From assembly GCF_021278025.1 (NCBI RefSeq), contig NZ_JAIBHJ010000001.1:268790-332789 (forward strand): a stretch of DNA of 64,000 bases, given 5' to 3'. The notes under the pieces were generated by a model, which worked only from the letters and a program-made list of their open reading frames with translations, was not told where the DNA came from and did no database searches. The position numbers and the translations under genes are program-made. Each line of letters opens with the position of its first letter. The stretch's first letter is position 1. The stretch is from Motilimonas sp. E26 (GTDB taxonomy: Bacteria; Pseudomonadota; Gammaproteobacteria; Enterobacterales; CBDFNC01). Shown piece by piece: positions 1 to 8,297 of this stretch.

Positions 1-33
1 ACTAGAAATGACCAACAAAGATCAACAGGCCGT
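1..33. mobile_element. Possible end of an insertion element or MITE (edge of window)
   Basis: The stretch around 11-35, read on the minus strand, gives CTGTTGATCTTTGTTGG. This closely matches the inner side of the right terminal inverted repeat of the 260-bp MITE at 38040-38299 (CTGTTGATCTTTGCTGG). The element would extend leftwards out of the window. The outermost bases differ from the MITE, so this may be a related or decayed element. Only one end is visible and no transposase is seen. Confidence 0.35.
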
Positions 34-108
34 AGGAAGCTGTTAATTATCAGTACAGGATCGCCACGCTAGAATAACCTTGCAATCGCCATACTGCTTA
101 GCTGTAGC

Positions 109-2106
109 TTAGCCCAGGGCTAGCAACTGCTGCTGCAAACTTGCTACTTCGTCGCGCATTGCCGCCGCTTGTTCAAATTCCAAGTTTTTGGCATGTTCAA
201 ACATCTTGCTTTCACATTCAGCGATTTGTTTTAGCAAGGTTTGCGGGTCAACTATCTTATACTCACCCTTCTTCTCTGCGACTTTATTGAGTTTACTATT
301 CCCTGTGCCCATCGCCATAATATCCAAAATGGCTTTATTCACCCCTTTTGGTGTAATGCCATTATCAAGGTTGAATTGATGCTGAACTTTGCGGCGACGC
401 TCAGTTTCATCAATGGCCTTACGCATTGATTTAGTCATACTGTCTGCGTATAAAATGGCTTTACCTTTAACGTTTCGAGCCGCGCGACCAATGGTTTGGA
501 TTAACGAACGTTCCGAGCGTAAAAAACCCTCTTTATCAGCATCTAGGATCGCCACTAACGATACCTCAGGCATATCTAAACCTTCACGCAGTAAGTTAAT
601 GCCGACAATCACATCAAACACCCCCAAACGTAAATCACGAATAATCTCCACCCGCTCAACGGTGTCGATATCAGAGTGTAAATAACGCACTTTTACGCCA
701 TGGTCGGCTAAGTATTCGGATAAATCTTCCGCCATCTTTTTAGTCAAAGTGGTGGCGAGCACGCGCTCTTTTTGCGCAACCCGTACACGAATTTCCGACA
801 ATAGATCATCCACTTGAGTCGCCACTGGCCGGACTTCAATTTCAGGATCAAGTAAACCGGTTGGGCGAATTATCTGCTCGGCAAACTCGCCATTGGTTTG
901 CGCTAACTCATAATTGCCCGGAGTCGCTGACACATATAAGGTTTGCGGCGCGATGCGTTCAAACTCATCAAACTTTAATGGTCGGTTATCCAGCGCAGAG
1001 GGTAAACGAAAGCCATATTCAACAAGGGTTTCTTTACGAGATCGGTCACCTTTATACATCGCGCCAATTTGCGGCACCGTGACATGACTTTCATCAATGA
1101 TCATCAAGCCATCGGCAGGTAAATAATCAATCAATGTCGGCGGCGCATCACCTGGCGAGCGGCCAGATAAATAACGGGAGTAGTTTTCTATACCAGAGCA
1201 GTAACCCAACTCTTGCATCATCTCAATATCGTATTGCACCCGCTGGGTAATACGCTGCTCTTCAATTAACTTGTTATTGTCGAGTAACTGCTTTTTACGC
1301 TCACCCAGCTCAACTTTAATATTCTCAATCGCATCTAATATAGTTTGCCGTGGCGTCACATAGTGAGTTTTAGGATAAACCGTGATCCGAGGTACATCTG
1401 TTAAACTCTGGCCCGTTAGCGGATCGAACAAGCTTAGGCGCTCAACCTCGCCATCAAACAACTCAATACGCACCGCATGTTTATCCGATTCAGCCGGAAA
1501 AACATCTATCACTTCGCCACGCACGCGAAAGGTACCACGACTAAACGCCATATCATTGCGGGTATATTGAATTTCCGCCAAGCGACGTAAAATATCACGC
1601 TGATCAATTATATCACCCGTGGTTAAGTGCAACATCATCGACAAGTAGGATTGCGGATCACCAAGGCCATAGATGGCGGAGACAGACGCCACGATGATGA
1701 CATCACGGCGCTCCATTAGCGCCTTAGTCGCCGAGAGCCGCATCTGTTCAATGTGATCATTGACTGATGCATCTTTATCAATAAAAGTATCAGTGCTGGG
1801 AACATACGCTTCAGGTTGGTAATAATCGTAATAAGAAACAAAATACTCGACAGCATTGTTCGGAAAAAACTCTTTCATTTCACCATAAAGCTGCGCTGCC
1901 AAGGTCTTGTTTGGCGCCATAACTATAGTTGGCCGGTCTAACGTTTTGATCAAATTCGCCACCGTGAACGTTTTACCCGAGCCCGTGACCCCAAGTAGCA
2001 CTTGATGCGCTAAACCGTCATTAAAACCTTCAACTAAAGTGCTGATGGCCTCTGGTTGATCACCACTGGGTTTAAATGCAGATTCGAGTTGAAATGATTT
2101 TTTCAC
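109..2106 (-). CDS. uvrB: UvrABC excinuclease subunit B
   Basis: Damage-verifying helicase-like subunit of nucleotide excision repair. It is loaded by UvrA on distorted DNA and recruits UvrC for dual incision. The 665 residues match the usual UvrB length. Visible features are the Walker A motif GVTGSGKT (about 39-46), the Tyr-rich beta-hairpin that inserts between strands ([13 protein letters not shown], about 92-104), the DESHV Walker B box, the helicase motifs including GRAARN, and a C-terminal UVR helical hairpin (about 624-665) that contacts UvrC. The start is GTG at 2104-2106, preceded by AAAGGAG with a 7-nt spacer. No clear LexA box (CTGT-N8-ACAG) was seen directly upstream, although uvrB is SOS-regulated in E. 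coli. It is a single gene with gene-poor DNA on its 5' side. Confidence 0.98.
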   Translation of the reverse strand: MKKSFQLESAFKPSGDQPEAISTLVEGFNDGLAHQVLLGVTGSGKTFTVANLIKTLDRPTIVMAPNKTLAAQLYGEMKEFFPNNAVEYFVSYYDYYQPEAYVPSTDTFIDKDASVNDHIEQMRLSATKALMERRDVIIVASVSAIYGLGDPQSYLSMMLHLTTGDIIDQRDILRRLAEIQYTRNDMAFSRGTFRVRGEVIDVFPAESDKHAVRIELFDGEVERLSLFDPLTGQSLTDVPRITVYPKTHYVTPRQTILDAIENIKVELGERKKQLLDNNKLIEEQRITQRVQYDIEMMQELGYCSGIENYSRYLSGRSPGDAPPTLIDYLPADGLMIIDESHVTVPQIGAMYKGDRSRKETLVEYGFRLPSALDNRPLKFDEFERIAPQTLYVSATPGNYELAQTNGEFAEQIIRPTGLLDPEIEVRPVATQVDDLLSEIRVRVAQKERVLATTLTKKMAEDLSEYLADHGVKVRYLHSDIDTVERVEIIRDLRLGVFDVIVGINLLREGLDMPEVSLVAILDADKEGFLRSERSLIQTIGRAARNVKGKAILYADSMTKSMRKAIDETERRRKVQHQFNLDNGITPKGVNKAILDIMAMGTGNSKLNKVAEKKGEYKIVDPQTLLKQIAECESKMFEHAKNLEFEQAAAMRDEVASLQQQLLALG

Positions 2107-3632
2107 TGATAGGCTCCTTTGGATAAGTATGCACCGTAGCTCAACTGACTATATTTTACCAACCGAAAAATCGCGCTATTTTAACTGATAAAACTAGCGT
2201 TATCAGGCTTTGCTCTGCCTAGGCGCAGTAAAATTACGATAAGAGCGAGCCTGAATAGCAATATTTAGCTTTAGCAGCCCCTTAAACCTTAAATCTCGTC
2301 AAACTCACCGCGAAATCTAACGTCATTAGTAATGAGCCACTAACCTGCTCCATAAGGCTATTTTTTAAAAACCGAAAAATGGCGAATTAGCAATAAAAAC
2401 ACCGATAAAAAAATTAATTTTAAGGTTGACTATCGCTAATTTTTCTTAACGAAAAAAGAAATAACCCACAGATGAAGAATTGTACAACCAAGAAATTAAA
2501 TTTTTCATCGCCACCTTAAACATGACACTATTGACATAATTAAGTCATTGTTATTAAAGAAAAAGAGGGTGAGCAATATAAAATATAGTAATACGCTCGA
2601 ACCCTGATGGCACAAGGCTCAGGAGCACTTAACAGACCTTAACCCACACACTTATCCACAAAAATAGTGGATAAGTCTACACAAGCCTTACACAGCAAGG
2701 TTGCCAGCTTGATGTGTATAACTCTTATTTACTCATGACAAAAAAAACATCGAAAAAAAATGTGAACCAACATTCAATTTTCACTTTATTTTGATGTAGC
2801 GCGTCGGCAATTTTGGAAACAAAATCCGGTTAGAATGAAAAATCATCGCCAAAGCCCTATTTTACTAAGTTTACTTGTTAACCACCTGTTACTAGCTATA
2901 TAACCATTTGTACCTGTAAATTAAGTCCATTAACCGACAATACTATTCATGCTCTCAGATAAGTCTATGTAACTTCATCCATGTCTCATCTTTACAGAAA
3001 GCTGTATATAAACACAGTAAATATGAATTATCAAAGAGTTTCGTGTGTTTTTACCAAGCCTATTGTTACACCCTCCATCTAGGCAAACACAGCGACTAAC
3101 AATCCATAGTTTGCAGGGATATGGCTAAGGAAGACCACCTTTTCGGCATAACAGGTTTTGGTTAAGTGCGTAACGCGCTGCTTACATCAAATCAGATTCA
3201 CCGAATTAGTGGGACGCGCAAAGCTGTAGCCGTCTGACGCGCTGCAGCAAAGATAATGAGATCGATTTTGTTATCAAGTTTCACCGCTAGGGTCATCTTG
3301 GTCATTCACATAACTGCTTTTAATATGGCTAAGCTGAAGTTGATTACGGTAAGGCTCGCTTTGTTATGATTTTAATACCCGTTGCAGCTTTGATACTTAC
3401 CATCCAATCGACAAATTACTGAGCCTTGAAGGCACAATGGCTAGGTTAGGCTATTTTTACCTTACTTGTTGGCGCGGTGCTATTGGACCTAAGAAGATTT
3501 TAAATACGGAAAGAGCATTAAGCGTATGTACAATACAAAGTAGTCATCTGCTAGGAAGATTGAGCGAGTACATTTAATCAAAACATAAAAAGAGGTAACT
3601 CAGCCAACGGCAGCTCCCAGAGCCTAAGCAAG
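2107..3632. other. 1.5 kb gene-poor region with a pair of DnaA-box-like sequences
   Basis: No convincing reading frame on either strand. The DNA is AT-rich with many short A and T runs (for example 2360-2470 and 2735-2770). Near the middle, TTATCCACA at 2652-2660 is a perfect DnaA box, and AGTGGATAA at 2666-2674 is an 8/9 match in opposite orientation. The pair forms an interrupted palindrome. The left part would contain the uvrB promoter. I see no rRNA, tRNA or recognisable regulatory RNA here. Confidence 0.5.
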
Positions 3633-4373
3633 TTATTTTTCAGACTCATATTTCACTTCAGCATTGATTCCAAGTTGGCTACCTAAGTTACCGACAAAAC
3701 GAAATACATTTAGGTTATGACCAAATAGACTTGTTGTCTCGTTGGTTTCTCTGGAGACTTCAATCAATTCACGCATATCAATCATGTCACCGAAGTTGTC
3801 CTTATTAACATCATATTTCCCCCAATATTGACTGGTACCATCAGGCCCGCCCCGCTCCATCTCGGTGTACTTTAAAAAATTCTCTTTTATGCCCTGCGCT
3901 AACCAAACAAAGCTGGTGTCTTCATTCAATATGTTTTCTAAATAGCTTTTTTCAGTGTCAGCGAGTTTTCCTGTCACCTCAATTGCCCCTTCGGTATTAA
4001 CCGAGAACCCCCATTTTTTATCTGCTAGTTTTGGGTTTTCCGCTTCGATTTTTGACATAAATTCATCATAATAGTCAGCCATTTGGTCTGCTGCATGAAA
4101 CATGTCACCTCCGAGATAGAGCTGGCCTATTGCGATGACCCTCATCCTCTGACGCTCTTCTATTTCAGCAATAGTATATTTAGATTCAGTGATCACCATC
4201 GGACGACTGTATACAGGATCAGGCTCTTGATCCTTTCCCTTATGATAGGTATCGGCACTCAAAGTAGGCAGCGTATCTTGGCTTAGGGGCGTAGAGCTTT
4301 CTTGTACTTTGTTATGATTAGTATTGCTTAATATTGTTGCCATTAAATTATTTGGGAATAGGCCAAGTTTCAT
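3633..4373 (-). CDS. Hypothetical protein (246 aa)
   Basis: Not recognised. The first 55 residues are Ser/Thr/Gln-rich and probably disordered. The remainder is a soluble, acidic alpha-helical region with DMFHAADQMADYYDEF around 94-109 and an Asn/Asp-rich stretch (YWGKYDVNKDNFGDM) after the middle. No signal peptide or membrane segment is visible. The start at 4373 is preceded by GAGGA about 5 nt upstream; an internal Met at residue 11 is an alternative start. It stands alone between the gene-poor region and the tRNA-Asn cluster. The reading frame is long and has normal composition, so it is probably a real gene, but no function can be inferred. Confidence 0.7.
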   Translation of the reverse strand: MKLGLFPNNLMATILSNTNHNKVQESSTPLSQDTLPTLSADTYHKGKDQEPDPVYSRPMVITESKYTIAEIEERQRMRVIAIGQLYLGGDMFHAADQMADYYDEFMSKIEAENPKLADKKWGFSVNTEGAIEVTGKLADTEKSYLENILNEDTSFVWLAQGIKENFLKYTEMERGGPDGTSQYWGKYDVNKDNFGDMIDMRELIEVSRETNETTSLFGHNLNVFRFVGNLGSQLGINAEVKYESEK

Positions 4374-4621
4374 CTCATCCTCGCATAAGTCACGTTGACA
4401 TCACAAAATATGAATTAAATGTCATATCGGCTGCTTTTTTTGAACCTTTAGTAACTAATTTCTTAGTTTCGGTTGCGCTATCGAACATGTTTTATACGCT
4501 AATGGCTAGTATTTCAGCAGCCAGTCGCTAAATGACACTTTTTATCTGTTCAAGTGTTGACAGCCCTACGCCCGAGTTTTAATATGCGCCCCGTTGTTGT
4601 GAGACACATTGTGTAAATGAT

Positions 4622-4697
4622 TCCTCCTTAGCTCAGCTGGTAGAGCGACGGACTGTTAATCCGCAGGTCGCTGGTTCAATCCCAGCAGGAGGAGCCA
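4622..4697 (+). tRNA. tRNA-Asn (GTT), copy 1
   Basis: A 76-nt cloverleaf: acceptor stem TCCTCCT pairs with AGGAGGA, the D-arm has AGCTCAGCTGGTAGAGC, the anticodon loop is CTGTTAA with anticodon GTT, the T-arm is GGTTCAATCCC, and CCA is encoded. It is identical in sequence to the two copies downstream. Confidence 0.97.
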
Positions 4698-4724
4698 CAC
4701 AACAAACAAATATTAAAGAATCAT

Positions 4725-4800
4725 TCCTCCTTAGCTCAGCTGGTAGAGCGACGGACTGTTAATCCGCAGGTCGCTGGTTCAATCCCAGCAGGAGGAGCCA
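4725..4800 (+). tRNA. tRNA-Asn (GTT), copy 2
   Basis: Identical 76-nt tRNA-Asn with encoded CCA, 27 nt after copy 1. The short spacer suggests co-transcription with copy 1. Confidence 0.97.
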
Positions 4801-4878
4801 AATTCTGGTTGAGGCAAGAAGCTTGAACCTCAAGTGCAGTGCACTTAGTAGTCAATAAGATTACAAAGTAAAAATTGT

Positions 4879-4954
4879 TCCTCCTTAGCTCAGCTGGTAG
4901 AGCGACGGACTGTTAATCCGCAGGTCGCTGGTTCAATCCCAGCAGGAGGAGCCA
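4879..4954 (+). tRNA. tRNA-Asn (GTT), copy 3
   Basis: Third identical 76-nt copy, 78 nt after copy 2. The three genes form a tandem array of the kind common in fast-growing marine gammaproteobacteria. The spacers are unrelated to each other apart from the base before each tRNA, so the duplication is not very recent or the spacers evolve fast. Confidence 0.97.
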
Positions 4955-5122
4955 CATTCTTTTCTTTCACACCTCTCTCAAGTTTTAATAAATGTCTGAC
5001 GCAATTATATTTATGTCTCAATATTTAGATATGCTATTTTTGTAGTTGAACATACCATGTTAGACTCCATTAACATAACTAGGCCTATAATTGAATCAGC
5101 CTTAACTTAGCTTGGATGCGAT

Positions 5123-6982
5123 ATGAAAGAGTACAAACATAGCCTTATTATTACCAATGCCATTATTTTGGTTGCTGCGATAGCAGTATTATTGGCAATT
5201 AAGCTTCATTTCACACCACTAATTACAGTTGTTAATGAAGACGTCACCAGTGATATTACTCAAACGATTGAGATAAAAGGGGCAACTCAAAACACTGCAG
5301 ACCAACTTGCCGCTAAGCATCATCTAAGCCATTTACAAATCACCGATAAATCAGGTGACTTCTCTTTTATGGCCAATACATCGGAAGGCGTTTCGCTACT
5401 CTTTAAACTTCTATTTCCAAGCGCTACCGAAAAAGTCGATATTCAGACCGCTACATTAAGTATTAATTACATCAATAGCTTTCAAGCAACAGCCAGCATA
5501 GCCACCACGCTTTTCTATCAATTATTAGTTTTATTCATAGCAACCGCGGTATTGGTAAACTGGGCGTATTTCCGTTTAATTAAGAACTTAGAAAAAAGCT
5601 TAGTGCAGGAAGTCAGCTCAGAAGACGCACAACTCAGCACTTTTTCTCAAGTAACAGAACAGTTATTGGAACAAAGACAACGCTTTCATCAAGTGATGCA
5701 AGAGCAGCAACAAAAAATTCAGTTACTTGCTAAGCAAGTTAACATGGATAATTTGACAGGTCTAAATAACCGCCACGCCTTTCGTAAAGAACTAACGCAA
5801 ATATTAAGCTCTGAAGGTGACAGCAACGCCGCCATCCTTGCTCTTGTTCGCGCATCGGAATTAAACAACATCAACCAACAGCGTGGTTATCAACAAGGTG
5901 ATATTTACCTGTCAGATATCGGCCGCATGCTAGTGCAATTAATTAAACGCTTTCCTGAATGCCAGTGTTACCGTATTTCAGGCTCAGATTTTGCCCTACT
6001 CGCCCCCAACATGACCATTAGCGCGGCGCAAAAACTAGCTAAAACATTAAAACATCATTTTGATGAATACCAAGCACTGCATAACTTAGAAAGTGTGGCT
6101 TACACAGGTTTGTCCGCTATTTCTTCAGGCCAATTACCTGAGCAAGTATTGGCTCGTGCCGATATTGCCTTAGCAAAATCACAAACCGAAGGCGTTAATG
6201 CTTGGGCATTTGAGCAGAATGACTCTAATGAAACCAATTTAGGTCAACTGCACTGGAAGAAGGTGATTGAAGAAATCATTGAAACCCGCGCAGTCATGTT
6301 GCTGCATCAACCTATCCAAGCCATTCATCGCAACATGAAAGGGTACCAAGAAATATTTACGCGTTTCGTTGGTCAAAACAACGCGATGATCCCAACGGAA
6401 ACTGTGTTTGCTATGGCCCAGCGTATGGACCTAATTGTAAAACTAGAACAAGTTATTCTCGAAACCATGGTTAGCCAATGCCGACATAAAACCGATGGCT
6501 CAGCCCGTTGGGGGGTTAATATTTCCGCCACTTCATTACAAAACAGTGCTTTTATTGTCTGGCTTGAGCGTTTATTACTACGTGAACCAAACATTGCAGC
6601 ATCGATGATTTTTGAATTTGATGAAGAAGTGTTAGATCGTAACTTAGTTGCCAGTAAACGTGTGTTTGATATGTTAAAACGCACTGGCAGTCGCAGTGCC
6701 ATTAGTAAATTTGGTAAAGGTATTGGTTCATTTCGCTTGTTTAAAGAGCTAAAACCAGATTTTGTAAAAGTGGATGCGGGACTGATCAGTAATATTGAAC
6801 GCGACAGTGCCAACCAACAATTTTTACGTATGATTGTCGATGTGGCCCACCGTATGGGCTGTCAGGTGATTGCGGAAGGGGTTGAACACCTAGAGCAGAA
6901 ACAATTACTTGAAAATATGTACGTTGACGGTCTACAAGGCTTTTTAATTTCTCGCCCCACTCCTCTATCAAAAGTTAAATAA
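5123..6982 (+). CDS. Membrane GGDEF/EAL protein with degenerate catalytic motifs (CsrD/MshH- or LapD-like)
   Basis: 619 residues. An N-terminal transmembrane helix (about 8-30), a periplasmic segment and a second helix (about 130-155) are followed by a linker, a GGDEF domain and an EAL domain. The cyclase signature is SGSDF (286-290) in place of GGDEF. In the EAL domain the first motif reads QEI (409-411), and the metal-binding DDFG box is SKFG (528-531), losing both aspartates, although EGVE near the C-terminus remains. Both enzyme activities are therefore probably lost. Proteins of this build include CsrD/MshH, which promotes decay of Csr small RNAs with RNase E, and LapD-type c-di-GMP receptors. 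I cannot choose between them. It is a single gene with a hairpin terminator directly downstream. Confidence 0.85.
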   Translation: MKEYKHSLIITNAIILVAAIAVLLAIKLHFTPLITVVNEDVTSDITQTIEIKGATQNTADQLAAKHHLSHLQITDKSGDFSFMANTSEGVSLLFKLLFPSATEKVDIQTATLSINYINSFQATASIATTLFYQLLVLFIATAVLVNWAYFRLIKNLEKSLVQEVSSEDAQLSTFSQVTEQLLEQRQRFHQVMQEQQQKIQLLAKQVNMDNLTGLNNRHAFRKELTQILSSEGDSNAAILALVRASELNNINQQRGYQQGDIYLSDIGRMLVQLIKRFPECQCYRISGSDFALLAPNMTISAAQKLAKTLKHHFDEYQALHNLESVAYTGLSAISSGQLPEQVLARADIALAKSQTEGVNAWAFEQNDSNETNLGQLHWKKVIEEIIETRAVMLLHQPIQAIHRNMKGYQEIFTRFVGQNNAMIPTETVFAMAQRMDLIVKLEQVILETMVSQCRHKTDGSARWGVNISATSLQNSAFIVWLERLLLREPNIAASMIFEFDEEVLDRNLVASKRVFDMLKRTGSRSAISKFGKGIGSFRLFKELKPDFVKVDAGLISNIERDSANQQFLRMIVDVAHRMGCQVIAEGVEHLEQKQLLENMYVDGLQGFLISRPTPLSKVK

Positions 6983-7014
6983 TTTCACTCGCGGTTTAAT
7001 AACCCCGCTATTTT

Positions 7015-7042
7015 AGGCCTTACTCACTGTAAGGCCTTTTGC
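7015..7042 (+). terminator. Rho-independent terminator after the GGDEF/EAL gene
   Basis: Perfect 9-bp stem AGGCCTTAC / GTAAGGCCT with a 5-nt loop, followed by TTTT. It lies 33 bp after the stop codon and separates this gene from the rsx operon. Confidence 0.8.
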
Positions 7043-7151
7043 CAAAAGCGATTAACCCTTCAGCAGTTGCACCAAATTAGCCATGATTTAGCTTATTTCA
7101 TCGCGTAAAACTTGTTAATATAGCCATTCGGCAATCAAGTGAATGACCAAA

Positions 7152-7733
7152 ATGAGCGAATATCTTCTGCTATTAATCGGTACGGTATTAGTCAATAACT
7201 TTGTACTGGTAAAATTTCTCGGCTTATGCCCATTCATGGGAGTATCAAGTAAGATCAGCACAGCTGTTGGCATGTCGTTTGCGACGACTTTTGTACTGAC
7301 CTTAACCGCAGCCGTCTCTTATTTAGTCAATCAATACCTGCTACTGCCTTTAGACATGATTTACCTGCGCACACTGAGCTTTATTTTGGTAATCGCTGTG
7401 GTGGTTCAATTTACCGAGATGGTGGTGCATAAAACCAGCCCAAGCTTGTATCGATTATTGGGTATCTTCTTACCATTGATCACCACTAACTGTGCGGTAT
7501 TAGGGTTAGCGCTATTAAACGTCAATGAAGGGCATAACTTTGTTGAATCACTCATTTATGGTTTTGGCGCCGCGGTGGGTTTCTCATTGGTTCTCATTTT
7601 ATTTTCTGCCATGCGTGAGCGTTTGGCTGCTGCTGATGTGCCATTACCATTCAAAGGCGCATCTATTGCAATGATCACCGCCGGCCTAATGTCATTGGGC
7701 TTTATGGGCTTTACCGGCCTAGTTAAGTTTTAA
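7152..7733 (+). CDS. rsxA: Rsx/Rnf electron transport complex subunit A
   Basis: Integral membrane subunit of the Rnf-type ferredoxin:NAD oxidoreductase complex; in E. coli the Rsx complex keeps SoxR reduced. It is a six-helix protein with the family signature [20 protein letters not shown] near the N-terminus. It contains the conserved [12 protein letters not shown] segment, in which the Cys sits at the membrane-embedded Fe-S site shared with RsxE. The ATG at 7152 ([11 protein letters not shown]) gives 193 residues, the family length; an in-frame ATG at 7143 would add three residues. It is the first gene of rsxABCDGE-nth, with a 17-bp gap to rsxB. Confidence 0.97.
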   Translation: MSEYLLLLIGTVLVNNFVLVKFLGLCPFMGVSSKISTAVGMSFATTFVLTLTAAVSYLVNQYLLLPLDMIYLRTLSFILVIAVVVQFTEMVVHKTSPSLYRLLGIFLPLITTNCAVLGLALLNVNEGHNFVESLIYGFGAAVGFSLVLILFSAMRERLAAADVPLPFKGASIAMITAGLMSLGFMGFTGLVKF

Positions 7734-7750
7734 CGGAGCAGTACGAACAG

Positions 7751-8296
7751 ATGGGTATTGGAGTTGCAATCATCAGCCTAGGGCTATTAGCGCTAGTATC
7801 TGGTTTGATCTTAGGCTACGCCGCGATACGTTTTAAAGTTAAGTCAGATCCGATTGTGGAGCAAATTGACGCGATTTTGCCGCAAACCCAGTGTGGTCAG
7901 TGTGGCTACCCCGGCTGTAAACCTTATGCCAATGCAATAGCTAACGGCGATGAGATTAATAAGTGTCCGCCAGGTGGCGAAGCTGTAATTTTAAAATTGG
8001 CTGATTTAATGGGCGTTGAGCCCACCAAGTTAGAAGGCGAAGAAAAGCCAAAAGCCGTCGCATTTGTCCACGAAGACGAATGTATTGGTTGTACTAAATG
8101 TATCCAGGCTTGTCCGGTTGATGCCATTTTGGGCGCAACGCGTCAAATGCACACGGTGATCACCGATGAATGCACGGGTTGTGAGCTTTGCGTCGCCCCA
8201 TGCCCTACAGATTGTATTGAAATGATCCCAGTAGGCGAAACAACTAAAACTTGGCAATGGGATCTTAACTCTATTTCAATCAAAGAGGTTCAGTAG
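7751..8296 (+). CDS. rsxB: Rsx/Rnf complex iron-sulfur subunit B
   Basis: Ferredoxin-like electron-entry subunit. It has an N-terminal membrane anchor (about 5-27), then an Fe-S domain with CGQCGYPGC and a later Cys in NKCPPGG, then two classical 4Fe-4S motifs, [12 protein letters not shown] and [12 protein letters not shown]. The 181 residues are close to the family's usual 180-195. The start ATG at 7751 follows an ACGGAGC ribosome-binding site. The stop at 8294-8296 is one base before the rsxC start, so translation is probably coupled. Confidence 0.97.
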   Translation: MGIGVAIISLGLLALVSGLILGYAAIRFKVKSDPIVEQIDAILPQTQCGQCGYPGCKPYANAIANGDEINKCPPGGEAVILKLADLMGVEPTKLEGEEKPKAVAFVHEDECIGCTKCIQACPVDAILGATRQMHTVITDECTGCELCVAPCPTDCIEMIPVGETTKTWQWDLNSISIKEVQ

Positions 8297-8297
8297 T

